DNA from: Mycobacterium sp. UM_WGJ
GTDB taxonomy: Bacteria > Actinomycetota > Actinomycetes > Mycobacteriales > Mycobacteriaceae
DNA: 64,000 nt
NCBI RefSeq assembly: GCF_000455125.1
Contig: NZ_AUWR01000035.1
Location: 1-64,000 of the forward strand
Reading direction: 5' to 3'
Shown here: piece after piece, positions 1-9,793 of the stretch
How positions within the stretch are numbered: the first letter of the stretch is position 1
Layout of the letters: each line of letters opens with the position of its first letter
Notes under the pieces: generated by a model
What the model saw: only the letters and a program-made list of their open reading frames with translations
The model's database searches: none
Told to the model about the DNA's origin: nothing
Position numbers and translations under genes: made by a program

Positions 1-22
1 GCTAGGCGGCCGCGACAATCGT

Positions 23-38
23 TCGAACATACGTTCGA
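23..38. promoter_or_regulatory. LexA (SOS) box-like palindrome
   Basis: TCGAAC-ATAC-GTTCGA is a perfect 6+4+6 inverted repeat that fits the mycobacterial LexA consensus TCGAAC-RNRY-GTTCGA at every position. It lies beyond the 3' end of lpqG, so any gene it controls would begin to the left of the window on the minus strand, unless the site is unused. The same bases also form a short direct repeat of CGTTCGA, so a hairpin at a gene end is an alternative reading. Confidence 0.55.
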
Positions 39-87
39 TTATAGCTGAATCCACTGACAAGATGTGGGCGAAGCAGGGCGAGGGGGT

Positions 88-831
88 CTAGCTCAGCTCC
101 CAGACCGCGGTGACGGTGAAGCTCACGGTCTGCTGGCCCGGCTCGACCGGGGGAGCGGCGGCCATCGCGCGGGGCATCGGCATCCCGACCGGCGTCGGCG
201 GCGCCTCGCCGGCGATCTCGGAGATTGAGATCACCTGACCGAGCCGCAGGCCCGACAATTGGGCGTACTGCTCGGCGCGGTCCCTGGCGTCGTTGAAGGC
301 CCGCTCCCGCGCGCCACGCACCAGCGCCGAATCGTCCTCGATGGAGTAGCTCACCCCGTTGATTCGGGTGGCGTCGCCGCCGGCTCGCACGATCACCGCC
401 AGCACCTGGGAGGCTGAATCGCGCTCAACCTTGACCCGGATGGTGTTGGCGGCCCGGTAGCCGGTGATGTTGGCCGACCCGCTGGCGTCGGTATTGCTGT
501 ACTGCGGCTGCAGGCTCACCTGGGTGGTGCTGATGTCCTTGCGGTCCACGCCGGCATCCACCAGCGCGTCGATCACCGCTTGCTGACGCTCGCTGGTCTG
601 GTTCATCGCGCTGGTGACATCTGCGGCGACGAACTCGATACCCGCCTCGGTGGTCAGCGTGTCGGGAACCCCCTGGACCTCGCCGGTGCCCACGACGGTC
701 ACCTGACGCGGTATGTCCGTCCCGCCACCGCCCGGCGCGGCATCGCAGCCGGCCATCGCGAGGGCGGCCACGCCGGCCAGGGCCGTCGTCATCGACCAGC
801 GGAGAACCATCCGGGCACTGTGTGTCGGCAT
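88..831 (-). CDS. lpqG: SIMPL (DUF541) domain lipoprotein, LpqG-like
   Basis: Encodes a 247-residue exported lipoprotein of the SIMPL/DUF541 family. A basic N-terminus and hydrophobic stretch run into the lipobox LAMAGC, with the lipidated cysteine at about residue 29. The rest is the family's region of V-x-G-x-G-E-V (VVGTGEVQGVPD) followed by a double-psi-like fold with an ARERAFNDARDRAEQYA helix. M. tuberculosis LpqG is the same size and lies near ephA and the Rv3618 gene, so the neighbourhood supports the name. The start is uncertain: GTG at 840, ATG at 831 and ATG at 810 are all in frame; 831 is chosen as the first ATG. The biochemical role of SIMPL proteins is poorly defined. Confidence 0.8.
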   Translation of the reverse strand: MPTHSARMVLRWSMTTALAGVAALAMAGCDAAPGGGGTDIPRQVTVVGTGEVQGVPDTLTTEAGIEFVAADVTSAMNQTSERQQAVIDALVDAGVDRKDISTTQVSLQPQYSNTDASGSANITGYRAANTIRVKVERDSASQVLAVIVRAGGDATRINGVSYSIEDDSALVRGARERAFNDARDRAEQYAQLSGLRLGQVISISEIAGEAPPTPVGMPMPRAMAAAPPVEPGQQTVSFTVTAVWELS

Positions 832-896
832 GCCTGGCACCCTATCGGAGTCGATGCAGACACCGGCGAAAAAGACTCATGCGGCACACTGAGGCG

Positions 897-1748
897 ATGA
901 CCACCGCGCCGTCGCGAGTACTGTCCAACGCCATTGAGCCGTTCGCGGGCCAGGTGTACTTCTCCCCGGAGTGTCACCGCGGTTATGCGGCACTCGGTTT
1001 CGGCGCCAGCCCCGCAACAACCGGCGGGGTCGAAATGCCGGACGGGCCGGCCTACTTCTGTAGTCGCGGTTCCGCGCTGGGGCAGGCGCCCGGCGACGTG
1101 ATCGCCGCGACATTCGGAGTGTTCAATCCGGCCGTGGTCGTTCCCGCAGTCGGCTACGGCTGGAAGCTGACCGACGCGCCGACCATTCGGGCGGCGCGCA
1201 CCGAAGGCGCGGTGGCGCAGCTGCGCCGGGTCTTGGGGGCGGCCCCCGACGGCATCGAGCGCGCGGTGGAATTGCTGCGCGGCGCTACGGATGGCCTCTC
1301 GGTGGCGGGCAAGCCGCTGTTCGCCGGGCTGGTTGCCGGTGGGCTGGTCGGTGAGCCGCTGACCGATGCTTGGCTGCTGGCGGACCAGCTCCGCGAATTC
1401 CGCGGCGACGCACACATCAACGCCTGGGTCGCAGCGGGATTCGATGCGGTCGAGATCGGGCTGATCACCGAGCTCTATCGCGGATTCCCGCCGCGCACCT
1501 ACGTCCGGTCCCGGGCGTGGAGTGATGAGCAACTGACCGCCGGTGAGGAGCGACTGGCCGAGCGTGGCCTGGCTCGTGACGGGGTGCTCAGCGATGCCGG
1601 GCGCGCCGCCCGCGAGGCGGTAGAGACCGCAACGGATGCGGCCTGTGCCCCCGTCGTCGCCCGTCTCGGCGACGACTTGGGCGAACTGGTCGAGCTGGTC
1701 GGCGGGTGGTCGAAGCAGCTGGTCGACGCCGGCGGCTTCCCGGCCTGA
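897..1748 (+). CDS. SCO6745 family protein (helix-turn-helix-like, unknown function)
   Basis: A 283-residue alpha-helical protein of the actinobacterial SCO6745 family. Visible hallmarks are an N-terminal IEPFAGQVYFSPE segment, a central FGVFNPAVVVPAVGYGW stretch and a C-terminal helical part rich in Ala and Glu. Members are often annotated as MarR-like or simply conserved hypothetical; no catalytic motif is evident. The ATG at 897 was preferred because the conserved family sequence begins right after it; an in-frame ATG at 879 is possible. It converges on the alcohol dehydrogenase gene, with only three bases between the two stop codons. Confidence 0.65.
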   Translation: MTTAPSRVLSNAIEPFAGQVYFSPECHRGYAALGFGASPATTGGVEMPDGPAYFCSRGSALGQAPGDVIAATFGVFNPAVVVPAVGYGWKLTDAPTIRAARTEGAVAQLRRVLGAAPDGIERAVELLRGATDGLSVAGKPLFAGLVAGGLVGEPLTDAWLLADQLREFRGDAHINAWVAAGFDAVEIGLITELYRGFPPRTYVRSRAWSDEQLTAGEERLAERGLARDGVLSDAGRAAREAVETATDAACAPVVARLGDDLGELVELVGGWSKQLVDAGGFPA

Positions 1749-1751
1749 AGC

Positions 1752-2768
1752 CTAGGGCGTAACCAGGATCTTGCAGTGCCGGTCGGGGTCGGCCAGCTCA
1801 TCGAAAGCGGTACCCACGCCGTCGAGTCCGACCTCGCCGGTGATCAGCGGAGCTACGTCGATCCGGCCCTCGGCGATGTCCCGCAGGGATGCGGCGAACT
1901 CCTCCGGCTTATAGGCCAGGACGAACTGCACGCTGATCTCCTTGGCGATGCCGAAGAACGGGTGCACGGTGTCGGGTTCCATGCACACTCCGGCCACCAC
2001 CAGCCGGCTGCGCGCCGGCGCCCGCCGCAACACGTCGTCGATGATCCCCGGCACGCCGACCGCCTCGAAGATCACGTTCGGAGTGACGGCGTCGAACGGC
2101 GACCCCTGCGCAGGGTCGAGAGTGCGATGCGCGCCCATGATCGTGGCAAGGTCCCGCCGGGTGCTCGAATAATCAGCGGCCACAATGTCTTCCACCCCTG
2201 CGTTCCGCAAAGCTGCGACGATCGCCATCCCGATCGGTCCGCAGCCCAGCACCAGCGCAGTCTCGCCGGCCACGATGCCGGATCTGTTGACCGCATGCAG
2301 GCCCACGGCCATCGGCTCGGTCAGTGCGGCGTGGCGGGGATCCAGCCCGTTGGGGATCGGCACCAGCAGCGGAGCCGACAGCACCATCTTCTCGGCGTAG
2401 CCGCCCAATGTCGTGTTGGAGTAGACGATCGGTTCAATACCCTTGGCGGCCAACAAGACCGGGATGGAGGTGACCGGCGTTCCGGCGGGAAAGGTCTCGG
2501 TTCCCGGGCCGGCCTGCAGCACGGTTGCGCTGAACTCGTGGCCCATGAAGATGTCGGCGTCCAGGTCGACCGATGCCCGCGAGGACGGGCTGCCGGACAT
2601 GGCCTGCGTCGCGGCCAGTACTTGCTCGCCATGTGAGGCGAAGTGCAGGTCAGACCCGCAGATGCCGCATGCCGTCACTGCGACGAGCACCTGGCCCGGA
2701 CCCGGGGTCGGCTCCGGCACGTCGTCGCGGTAGATCATCCGCCCGTTGCGCAGCACCGCCGCGCGCAT
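1752..2768 (-). CDS. Zinc-dependent alcohol dehydrogenase, MDR family
   Basis: A 338-residue medium-chain dehydrogenase/reductase that should oxidise an alcohol with NAD(P). The catalytic zinc region CGICGSDLH, the GHEF motif and the nucleotide-binding GCGPIGMAI are all present. The structural-zinc loop with four spaced cysteines is not visible; that place is occupied by an Ala/Ser-rich stretch. It is the last gene of the leftward ephA-LLM-ADH operon: its ATG overlaps the TGA of the upstream LLM gene (TGATG). This suggests the three enzymes act on a common aliphatic or epoxide substrate, but the substrate cannot be read from the sequence. Confidence 0.8.
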   Translation of the reverse strand: MRAAVLRNGRMIYRDDVPEPTPGPGQVLVAVTACGICGSDLHFASHGEQVLAATQAMSGSPSSRASVDLDADIFMGHEFSATVLQAGPGTETFPAGTPVTSIPVLLAAKGIEPIVYSNTTLGGYAEKMVLSAPLLVPIPNGLDPRHAALTEPMAVGLHAVNRSGIVAGETALVLGCGPIGMAIVAALRNAGVEDIVAADYSSTRRDLATIMGAHRTLDPAQGSPFDAVTPNVIFEAVGVPGIIDDVLRRAPARSRLVVAGVCMEPDTVHPFFGIAKEISVQFVLAYKPEEFAASLRDIAEGRIDVAPLITGEVGLDGVGTAFDELADPDRHCKILVTP

Positions 2769-3973
2769 CACTGTGCACTATTCGTGTCGGGGGGCGCGGA
2801 CTCGGCCACATGCTCGACGACGGCGTTCGTGATCGCCTCGCCGACCCGGCCGAACAACGTGTCGCGCATGCCCCGGGCCCACTCGTGTGATGCCCTGGGT
2901 GCGGTCAGTTGGCCCTTGAAGTGCGGAATCACCTTGCGGGCCAACAGCTCGTAGCTGTGATAGGTGGCCTCGGGTGAGGCCCAGTCGTGCCCCAGGAACA
3001 GCAAGGTGCCGAAGCCGCCGGAGCGCTCCAGCAGGCCGGTGATGTGTTCGATCGCGTCATCGGGGGTGCCGATGCAGCTACTCCCGGCAGAGGCGTAGGC
3101 CTCGACGAACTCGGTCGGCGTCTGCGGTGAGCCTTCGACTTCGCTGGCCAGCGGTACGAACCCGGCCGCGCCGAAGTAGTTCGCGAAATCCTGCAGCCCG
3201 TAGGTGCAGTCGGCGATCGCCTGCTCCCGGGTGTCGGCGATGTGCATGATGCTCAGCACCCGCCAGTCGTTGCGGTCCGGTTCGTCGCGCCCGGCTTTCG
3301 CGGCTTGATCGCGCACCACTTCCCAGGTGTTCTCCAGAGCCGCAAACCCGCCCGGCACCGACATCGACAGCGACAGCAGTGAGGTGCCCAGCGCGCCGGC
3401 CAACCGCGGCCCGGACGGCGAAATCATGGCGGCCGCGGACACTTCTGGGTACGGCCAGGTGTAGGGGCGAATGTGCAGGGACGCGTCACGCAGGGTGAAC
3501 CAGTCCGAATGCCGGGTGATCAGCTCACCCGGCTCGGCTCGGAACAGCGCCAGGATCGCCTCCAGGGACTCCTGCATCATCCGGCGCTGTTCTACGGGAT
3601 CGATGCCCATCATGTGGGCGTCGGTGGGCAGCGCGCCCGGTCCGGCGCCGAACATCACCCGGCCGCGAGTCAGGTGATCCAGCAGAACCCAACGGTCGGC
3701 CACCATCAACGGGTGGTGATACGGCAGCGAAACCACGCCGGTGCCCAGCCGGATGTGCTTGGTGCGCTCCGCGGCCGCGGCGATGAAGACCTCGGGACAG
3801 GCGATCAGTTCGTAGCCGCCCGAATGATGCTCCCCGAACCAGGCTTCATCGAAGCCTAGCCGGTCCAGCGCGACGACGCGCTCCAGGTCGTATTCCAATG
3901 CGACCGTGGGTGATTGACCCAACGCGTGAAACGGGGTGATGAAGACCCCGAAACGCAACGGCCGGGCGGTCAC
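2768..3973 (-). CDS. LLM class flavin-dependent oxidoreductase (Rv3618-like monooxygenase)
   Basis: A 401-residue luciferase-like (bacterial luciferase alpha/beta) TIM-barrel enzyme expected to use reduced flavin and oxygen. It opens with PLRFGVFITPFHALGQSP and contains the family stretches GFDEAWFGEHHSGGYE and TGVVSLPYHHPLMVADR. The start is a GTG at 3973 that overlaps the ephA stop codon (GTGA), giving a length close to Rv3618 (about 395 residues). The open frame extends further upstream but runs antiparallel-in-frame through ephA, so the longer version is rejected. The order ephA-LLM matches Rv3617-Rv3618 of M. tuberculosis. Confidence 0.85.
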   Translation of the reverse strand: MTARPLRFGVFITPFHALGQSPTVALEYDLERVVALDRLGFDEAWFGEHHSGGYELIACPEVFIAAAAERTKHIRLGTGVVSLPYHHPLMVADRWVLLDHLTRGRVMFGAGPGALPTDAHMMGIDPVEQRRMMQESLEAILALFRAEPGELITRHSDWFTLRDASLHIRPYTWPYPEVSAAAMISPSGPRLAGALGTSLLSLSMSVPGGFAALENTWEVVRDQAAKAGRDEPDRNDWRVLSIMHIADTREQAIADCTYGLQDFANYFGAAGFVPLASEVEGSPQTPTEFVEAYASAGSSCIGTPDDAIEHITGLLERSGGFGTLLFLGHDWASPEATYHSYELLARKVIPHFKGQLTAPRASHEWARGMRDTLFGRVGEAITNAVVEHVAESAPPDTNSAQ

Positions 3974-4944
3974 AGCTGCACCCCGCTCACGAATTCCAGC
4001 AGCTCCGCGTTGACCTCGTCGGGCCGCTCCTGCTGCAGCCAATGGCCGGCGCCGTCGATGATCACCTCGCGGTAGGGGCCGGTCACCAGCTCGGCGGCCC
4101 GATCGCGGCGGGTGAAGGCCAGCACCGGATCTGCCGATCCGGCGATGAACAGGGTGGGAATGTCGATGGTGGCGGCGGGTGGAGTGGTCATGATCTCCCA
4201 GTTGCGGTCGAGGTTGCGGTACCAGTTCAGTCCGCCGGTGAACCCGGTGCGGGTGAACTCGGCGACGTAGTGATCCAGTTCGTCGGCGCTGATCCAGTCC
4301 GGGCGCGCCGCCGGCTCGGCGAGTCGATCGATGAAGCCCATCGGCCCAGGCGCCGTCATCAGCAAAGCCGATTCGCGATCGCCTGGACTGAGGCTGCCCA
4401 TCATCCGGCGCATGGTGCGGGCCGGATCGGAATCCAATTCCGCGTCGGCCACACCCGGCTGCTGAAAATAGAGCATGTAGAAAAAATTCTCGCCGAAGAT
4501 ATTGCGAAACGCCTCCGTCGGAGGAACCTGTGGGCGGGGCACCGGCGGCACACTGAGCCCCACCACGCCGGCCACCCGTTCCGGGTGCAGCTGCGCGGCG
4601 CTCCACACCACCGGGCCGCCCCAGTCGTGGCCGATCCAGATCGCACTCTGGGCGCCGACGTCGTCCAACAGCCCGACCAGGTCACCGGTGAGCAAGGCGA
4701 TGTCATAGGCCGCGATTTCGTCCGGCCGTGACGAGCCGCCGTAGCCGCGCTGATCGGGGGCCAGAACGTGGAATCCCGCGTCGGCCAGCGCCGGAATCTG
4801 ATGGCGCCACGAGAAGGCCAATTCGGGGAATCCGTGGGCCAGCAACACCACGGGGGCGCCACGCTCACCCGCCTCGGTGACCCGCAGGGTCACGCCATTG
4901 GTGTCGACAAAACGTTGAGTTGCTCGTTCGATTACGGGAGCCAC
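3970..4944 (-). CDS. ephA: Epoxide hydrolase EphA
   Basis: A 324-residue alpha/beta-hydrolase of the epoxide hydrolase class, which opens epoxides to diols through an Asp nucleophile. Visible motifs are the oxyanion segment [13 protein letters not shown], the nucleophile elbow GHDWGG, the lid region with [17 protein letters not shown], and the C-terminal catalytic histidine in [12 protein letters not shown]. The chosen GTG (4944; 4950 also possible) gives a length near the 322 residues of M. tuberculosis EphA; the longer open frame upstream adds an unrelated basic extension. It is the first gene of an operon with the LLM oxidoreductase and dehydrogenase, divergent from ftsH across about 140 bases. 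Confidence 0.88.
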   Translation of the reverse strand: MAPVIERATQRFVDTNGVTLRVTEAGERGAPVVLLAHGFPELAFSWRHQIPALADAGFHVLAPDQRGYGGSSRPDEIAAYDIALLTGDLVGLLDDVGAQSAIWIGHDWGGPVVWSAAQLHPERVAGVVGLSVPPVPRPQVPPTEAFRNIFGENFFYMLYFQQPGVADAELDSDPARTMRRMMGSLSPGDRESALLMTAPGPMGFIDRLAEPAARPDWISADELDHYVAEFTRTGFTGGLNWYRNLDRNWEIMTTPPAATIDIPTLFIAGSADPVLAFTRRDRAAELVTGPYREVIIDGAGHWLQQERPDEVNAELLEFVSGVQL

Positions 4945-5022
4945 CGTCACACCAAAGCACAACCGGGCCGCGATCGAACAGGGTTCCCGAGTCCGGCCAG
5001 GCAGGTTAACCGCAAGGGGCGG

Positions 5023-5028
5023 TAGCCT
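5023..5028 (+). promoter_or_regulatory. Candidate -10 element for ftsH
   Basis: TAGCCT fits the mycobacterial SigA -10 pattern TAnnnT. It sits 55 bases before the ftsH ATG and would start transcription near 5035, giving a leader of about 50 bases. No convincing -35 is seen. Confidence 0.4.
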
Positions 5029-5083
5029 GAACATGCCCAGCTGCACGTATTGGAAGGATTTGGCCGCGTCCGGCCGATGTCTG

Positions 5084-7468
5084 ATGAATCGCAAAAACGT
5101 GATCCGCACCGTAACCGCGATCGCAGTGGTGTTGCTGCTCGGTTGGTCGTTCTTCTATTTCAGCGATGACACCCGCGGATACAAGCCGGTCGACACCTCG
5201 GTGGCGGTGGCCCAGATCCACAGTGGCAACGTCAAAAGCGCGCAGCTCGACGACCGCGAGCAGCAGCTACGCCTGGTCCTGAAGACCCCGCTCACCAGCG
5301 TTGAGGCGACCGACAAAGCCGGCAAGGCGGGCAAGGCCGACAAGCCCGGCCGGTCCGAGAAGGTCGACAAGCTGATCACCAAGTACCCGACCGGGTACGC
5401 CGTTCCGCTCTATACCGCGCTGACGGCCAAGAAGGCCGAGATCAACACCGTGGTGAACCAGGGCAGCCTGCTCGGATCACTGCTGATCTACATGTTGCCG
5501 ATGTTGCTGCTGATCGGCTTGTTCGTGATGTTCTCCCGGATGCAGGGCGGCGCGCGGATGGGCTTCGGTATGGGCAAATCCCGGGCCAAACAGCTGGGCA
5601 AGGACATGCCCAAGACCACCTTCGCCGACGTCGCCGGCGTGGACGAGGCGGTCGAGGAGCTCTACGAGATCAAGGACTTCCTGCAGAACCCGGGCCGCTA
5701 CCAGGCACTGGGCGCCAAGATCCCCAAGGGCGTACTGCTCTACGGCCCGCCCGGTACCGGTAAGACGCTGCTGGCCCGTGCGGTTGCCGGTGAGGCGGGC
5801 GTGCCCTTCTTCACCATCTCCGGCTCGGACTTCGTGGAGATGTTCGTCGGTGTGGGCGCCTCCCGGGTGCGGGACCTGTTCGAGCAGGCCAAACAGAACA
5901 GCCCGTGCATCGTGTTCGTCGACGAGATCGACGCGGTCGGCCGCCAGCGCGGCGCCGGCATGGGCGGCGGGCACGACGAGCGTGAGCAGACCCTCAACCA
6001 GTTGCTGGTGGAGATGGACGGGTTCGGCGAGCGCGCCGGGGTCATCTTGATCGCGGCCACCAACCGGCCAGACATCCTCGACCCGGCGCTGCTGCGGCCC
6101 GGTCGGTTCGACCGTCAGATCCCGGTGACCAACCCCGACATCGCGGGGCGGCGGGCAGTGTTGCGGGTGCATTCGGCGGGCAAACCGATCGGCCCTGACG
6201 CTGATCTGGACGGGCTGGCCAAGCGCACCGTCGGCATGTCCGGCGCTGACCTGGCCAACGTGATCAACGAGGCGGCGCTGCTGACCGCTCGCGAGAACGG
6301 CACCGTGATCACCGGCGCGGCACTGGAAGAAGCGGTGGACCGGGTGATCGGCGGTCCGCGCCGTAAGAGCCGGATCATCAGCGAGCACGAGAAGAAGATC
6401 ACCGCCTACCACGAGGGCGGACACACCTTGGCGGCCTGGGCGATGCCCGACATCGACCCGGTCTACAAGGTGACGATCCTGGCTCGCGGCCGCACCGGCG
6501 GGCACGCGGTGGCCGTGCCCGAGGAAGACAAGGGACTGCGCACTCGCTCGGAGATGATCGCCCAGCTGGTCTTCGCCATGGGCGGGCGCGCCGCCGAGGA
6601 ACTGGTGTTCCGTGAGCCGACCACCGGTGCGGTCTCCGACATCGAGAAGGCCACCGCGGTGGCACGCGCCATGGTCACCGAGTACGGCATGAGTGCGAAG
6701 CTCGGTGCGGTTCGCTACGGCACCGACCACGGCGACCCCTTCGTCGGGCGTGCGATGGGCAGCCAGGCCGACTACTCCCACGAAGTGGCCCGCGACATCG
6801 ACGACGAGGTCCGCAAACTGATCGAGGCCGCGCACACCGAGGCCTGGGAGATCCTGTCCGCATACCGTGACGTCCTCGACGTGCTCGCCGGCGAGCTGTT
6901 GGAGAAGGAGACGCTGCACCGCGCCGACCTGGAGAAGATCTTCGGCGACGTGACCAAGCGGCCCCGGCTGACGGCGTTCGACGACTTCGGTGGGCGAGTT
7001 CCATCCGACAAGCCGCCGATCAAGACCCCCGGTGAACTGGCCATCGAGCGGGGCGAGCCGTGGCCGCAGCCGAAGCCGGAGCCGGCGTTCAAGGCCGCCA
7101 TCGCTCAGGCGTCGCGGGAGGCGGCGGCCCGGGCGGGTGAAAACGGCCCCAACGGCAGCAACGGTGTACCCGCCGGCGGTGAGGCGGGCACCCAGCCCGA
7201 CTACGGCGCCCCGGCGGGCTGGCGCGCACCCGGTTGGCCGCCCTCGCAGCAGCAGGCGCAGCCCCCGCAACAGGGCGGCTACTGGTACCCGCCCCAGCAC
7301 TGGCCGCAGGGTGGTTACCCGCCCGCCCAGCACTACCCGCCCTATCAGCACCAGCCTCAGCCGTACCCCGGCGCGGGCCAGCCGCCGGCACCGCCGGCAC
7401 CGTCCGGTGAGGCAGACGGTGGTCACGGCACGGAGAACAACCGGTCCGAGCAGCCGTCGGGTGACTGA
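5084..7468 (+). CDS. ftsH: ATP-dependent zinc metalloprotease FtsH
   Basis: Membrane-anchored AAA+ protease of 794 residues that degrades misfolded membrane and some cytoplasmic proteins. Order of parts: first transmembrane helix (about 7-25), periplasmic domain, second helix (about 140-162), AAA module with Walker A GPPGTGKT and Walker [17 protein letters not shown] region [17 protein letters not shown], zinc site HEGGH, and a Pro/Gln/Tyr-rich cytoplasmic tail of over 100 residues. The ATG at 5084 begins MNRKNVIRT, as in other mycobacteria. The periplasmic domain carries a Lys/Ala/Gly/Asp-rich insertion (about residues 83-103) not present in M. tuberculosis FtsH. It heads the folate operon. 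Confidence 0.97.
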   Translation: MNRKNVIRTVTAIAVVLLLGWSFFYFSDDTRGYKPVDTSVAVAQIHSGNVKSAQLDDREQQLRLVLKTPLTSVEATDKAGKAGKADKPGRSEKVDKLITKYPTGYAVPLYTALTAKKAEINTVVNQGSLLGSLLIYMLPMLLLIGLFVMFSRMQGGARMGFGMGKSRAKQLGKDMPKTTFADVAGVDEAVEELYEIKDFLQNPGRYQALGAKIPKGVLLYGPPGTGKTLLARAVAGEAGVPFFTISGSDFVEMFVGVGASRVRDLFEQAKQNSPCIVFVDEIDAVGRQRGAGMGGGHDEREQTLNQLLVEMDGFGERAGVILIAATNRPDILDPALLRPGRFDRQIPVTNPDIAGRRAVLRVHSAGKPIGPDADLDGLAKRTVGMSGADLANVINEAALLTARENGTVITGAALEEAVDRVIGGPRRKSRIISEHEKKITAYHEGGHTLAAWAMPDIDPVYKVTILARGRTGGHAVAVPEEDKGLRTRSEMIAQLVFAMGGRAAEELVFREPTTGAVSDIEKATAVARAMVTEYGMSAKLGAVRYGTDHGDPFVGRAMGSQADYSHEVARDIDDEVRKLIEAAHTEAWEILSAYRDVLDVLAGELLEKETLHRADLEKIFGDVTKRPRLTAFDDFGGRVPSDKPPIKTPGELAIERGEPWPQPKPEPAFKAAIAQASREAAARAGENGPNGSNGVPAGGEAGTQPDYGAPAGWRAPGWPPSQQQAQPPQQGGYWYPPQHWPQGGYPPAQHYPPYQHQPQPYPGAGQPPAPPAPSGEADGGHGTENNRSEQPSGD

Positions 7469-7484
7469 GAAAGCGGGGTCGACG

Positions 7485-8063
7485 ATGACGTCGGCAATCT
7501 TCGATCAAGCGCGGGCCGAGGCCGCCGTGCGCGAGCTGCTGCTCGCCGTCGGCGAAGACCCCGACCGGGCGGGTCTACTCGACACCCCGGCGCGGGTCGC
7601 ACGGGCCTATCAGGAGATGTTCGCCGGGCTCTACACCGACCCGGACGCGGTGCTGGAGACCACCTTCGACGAGCAGCACGAAGAGCTGGTGATCGTCAAA
7701 GAGATCCCGCTCTACTCCACCTGCGAGCACCACCTGGTGGCCTTTCACGGTGTCGCGCACGTCGGCTACATCCCCGGCTACGACGGCCGGATCACCGGTC
7801 TGTCCAAGCTGGCGCGGGTGGTCGACCTCTATGCGAAGCGCCCGCAGGTGCAGGAGCGGTTGACCGCGCAGGTCGCCGACGCCCTGATGCGCAAACTCAA
7901 TCCGCGCGGAGTCATCGTGGTGGTCGAGGCCGAGCATCTCTGCATGGCAATGCGCGGAGTGCGTAAGCCCGGCGCGATCACCACCACGTCGGCGGTGCGC
8001 GGGCAGTTCAAAACCGACAGCACGTCGCGCGCTGAGGCCCTGGAACTCATTCGGCGCAAGTGA
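7485..8063 (+). CDS. folE: GTP cyclohydrolase I
   Basis: Converts GTP to 7,8-dihydroneopterin triphosphate, the first step of folate synthesis. The 192-residue protein contains the conserved [21 protein letters not shown] and [16 protein letters not shown] motifs, with the zinc-binding Cys-His and the distal Cys. ATG at 7485 is used; an upstream in-frame GTG at 7461, overlapping the ftsH stop, would give 200 residues, closer to the 202 of M. tuberculosis, and cannot be excluded. The stop overlaps the folP1 start by four bases (GTGA). Confidence 0.95.
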   Translation: MTSAIFDQARAEAAVRELLLAVGEDPDRAGLLDTPARVARAYQEMFAGLYTDPDAVLETTFDEQHEELVIVKEIPLYSTCEHHLVAFHGVAHVGYIPGYDGRITGLSKLARVVDLYAKRPQVQERLTAQVADALMRKLNPRGVIVVVEAEHLCMAMRGVRKPGAITTTSAVRGQFKTDSTSRAEALELIRRK

Positions 8064-8896
8064 GCCCGACACGCGTGCTGGTCGTCGGGGTGGTCAACGT
8101 CACCGCCGATTCGTTCTCCGACGGCGGGCGCTACCTCAACGTCGATCGCGCCGTTGAGCACGGTCGCGAGCTCGCGGGCCAGGGTGCGGCGATCATCGAC
8201 GTGGGGGGCGAATCGACCCGGCCGGGCGCGGTGCGCAGCGACCCGCGGGCGGAAGCGCGGCGAGTCATTCCAGTGGTGAAAGAACTTGCCGACCAAGGTA
8301 TTACGGTCAGCATTGACACGATGAACGCCGCCGTCGCTGAAGCCGCGCTGGACGCCGGTGCCACGATCGTCAACGATGTGTCCGGCGGAGCGGCGGACCC
8401 CGCCATGGCTCCGCTGCTGGCCTCTTCGGGTGCCCGATGGGTGCTGATGCACTGGCGGCCGGTCGATCCCGACAATCCGCATCGGGTGCCGTGCTACGGC
8501 GACATCGCCGCCGAGGTTCGCCGGGATCTGCTCACCGCCGTCGACGCGGCGGTAGCCGCCGGTGTGGACCCAGCGCGGTTGATCATCGATCCCGGTCTGG
8601 GCTTCGCCAAGACCGCGCAACACAATTGGGCCCTGCTGCATGCGTTGCCGCAATTGGTCGACCTCGGCATGCCGGTGCTGGTCGGCGCGTCACGCAAGCG
8701 GTTTCTCGGTACGCTGCTGGCGAGCGCGGACGGCATGCCGCGGTCGCCCGACGAGCGCGAAACGGCGACCGCGGTGATATCGGCGTTGTCCGCGCTGCAC
8801 GGCGCCTGGGGCGTGCGGGTGCACGATGTGCGGGCCTCGGTCGACGCGCTACGAGTCCTGGAAGCCTGGAGTCAAGGAGGCGCAAGCGATGACTGA
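8060..8896 (+). CDS. folP1: Dihydropteroate synthase
   Basis: Condenses hydroxymethyl-dihydropterin pyrophosphate with p-aminobenzoate; the target of sulfonamides. The 278-residue TIM barrel shows [12 protein letters not shown], the GGESTRPGA loop, [15 protein letters not shown] and the C-terminal SRKRFLG motif. The GTG start overlaps the folE stop and the C-terminus overlaps folB by eight bases, so translation is probably coupled along the folate operon. Presence of the intact SRKRF and TRPGA substrate loops argues for the functional FolP1 rather than the inactive FolP2 type. Confidence 0.96.
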   Translation: MSPTRVLVVGVVNVTADSFSDGGRYLNVDRAVEHGRELAGQGAAIIDVGGESTRPGAVRSDPRAEARRVIPVVKELADQGITVSIDTMNAAVAEAALDAGATIVNDVSGGAADPAMAPLLASSGARWVLMHWRPVDPDNPHRVPCYGDIAAEVRRDLLTAVDAAVAAGVDPARLIIDPGLGFAKTAQHNWALLHALPQLVDLGMPVLVGASRKRFLGTLLASADGMPRSPDERETATAVISALSALHGAWGVRVHDVRASVDALRVLEAWSQGGASDD

Positions 8897-9278
8897 TCGG
8901 ATCGAGTTGCGCGGCTTGAAGGTTCGCGGCAACCATGGGGTTTTCGCGCACGAGCGTGCCGACGGCCAGGACTTCGTCGTCGACATCACGGTCTGGATGG
9001 ACCTCGCCGCCGCGGCGGCCAGCGACGACTTGGCCGACACCTACGACTACGGACAGCTCGCACAGCGCGCCGCGGATATCGTCGCGGGCCCGGCTCGCGA
9101 TCTCATCGAGACCGTCGCCGCCGAGATCGCTGAGGAGGTGATGGGCGACGCGCGAGTGCAGGCCGTGGAGGTGACGCTGCACAAGCCGCACGCCCCGATC
9201 CCGCTCACCTTCGCCGACGTCGCGGTGGTGGCGCGGCGTTCGCGCACCGACCGGCGCGGCAAGGTGGTGCCGGCATGA
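8889..9278 (+). CDS. folB: Dihydroneopterin aldolase
   Basis: Cleaves 7,8-dihydroneopterin to 6-hydroxymethyl-dihydropterin and glycolaldehyde. The 129-residue protein has the conserved [20 protein letters not shown] start, the T-Y-D-Y-G-Q-L segment and the catalytic-lysine region [12 protein letters not shown] good ribosome site (GGAGG at 8876-8880) precedes the ATG. It overlaps folP1 by eight bases and folK by four (ATGA). Confidence 0.95.
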   Translation: MTDRIELRGLKVRGNHGVFAHERADGQDFVVDITVWMDLAAAAASDDLADTYDYGQLAQRAADIVAGPARDLIETVAAEIAEEVMGDARVQAVEVTLHKPHAPIPLTFADVAVVARRSRTDRRGKVVPA

Positions 9279-9793
9279 GTCGCGCGGTTCTGTCGGTGGG
9301 ATCCAACCTGGGGGACCGGTTGGCCCTGCTGCAGTCGGCAGTCGATGGCCTGGGCCCCGGGGTGCGCGCGGTATCGGGGGTGTACGAGACCGAAGCGTGG
9401 GGCGGAGTCGAACAGGGACCCTTCCTCAACGCCGTGCTGATCGTCGACGACCCCGCTGCCGACGGCGACGCCTGGCTGCGCCGAGCACATGAACTGGAGC
9501 AGGCCGCCGAACGCGTGCGCACTCAGCGCTGGGGGCCGCGGACCCTGGACGTCGACGTGATCAGCTGCCACGACCTGCAGGGGACGGAGGTGCTGTCCGA
9601 CGACGACCGGCTGACCCTGCCCCATCCCCGAGCCCACCTGCGGGCGTTCGTACTGGTTCCCTGGCTATCGATCGAGCCGGAGGCGCGACTGACCGTAGCC
9701 GGCCGGCCGCGTGCGGTGACAGATCTGCTCGACGAGCTGGAGCCGGCGGAGCGTGCCGGAGTGGCGCTGACCGATTTGGTGCTGACGCTCTGA
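9275..9793 (+). CDS. folK: 6-hydroxymethyl-7,8-dihydropterin pyrophosphokinase
   Basis: Transfers pyrophosphate from ATP to hydroxymethyl-dihydropterin, supplying FolP1. The 172-residue protein opens with [10 protein letters not shown] and carries the signature [12 protein letters not shown] and [16 protein letters not shown]. Start overlaps folB (ATGA) and its TGA overlaps the ATG of the next gene (TGATG). Confidence 0.95.
   Translation: MSRAVLSVGSNLGDRLALLQSAVDGLGPGVRAVSGVYETEAWGGVEQGPFLNAVLIVDDPAADGDAWLRRAHELEQAAERVRTQRWGPRTLDVDVISCHDLQGTEVLSDDDRLTLPHPRAHLRAFVLVPWLSIEPEARLTVAGRPRAVTDLLDELEPAERAGVALTDLVLTL

Noticed and set aside
2768-4606. 612-residue version of the LLM oxidoreductase
   Set aside because: The first 211 codons are an alternative frame of ephA; the conserved protein starts at the GTG at 3973.
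5477-7426. Long minus-strand open frame opposite ftsH (649 codons)
   Set aside because: It is the antisense of a strongly conserved gene; such frames arise from GC-rich third positions. Its translation is His/Arg/Gly-rich low complexity with no domain.
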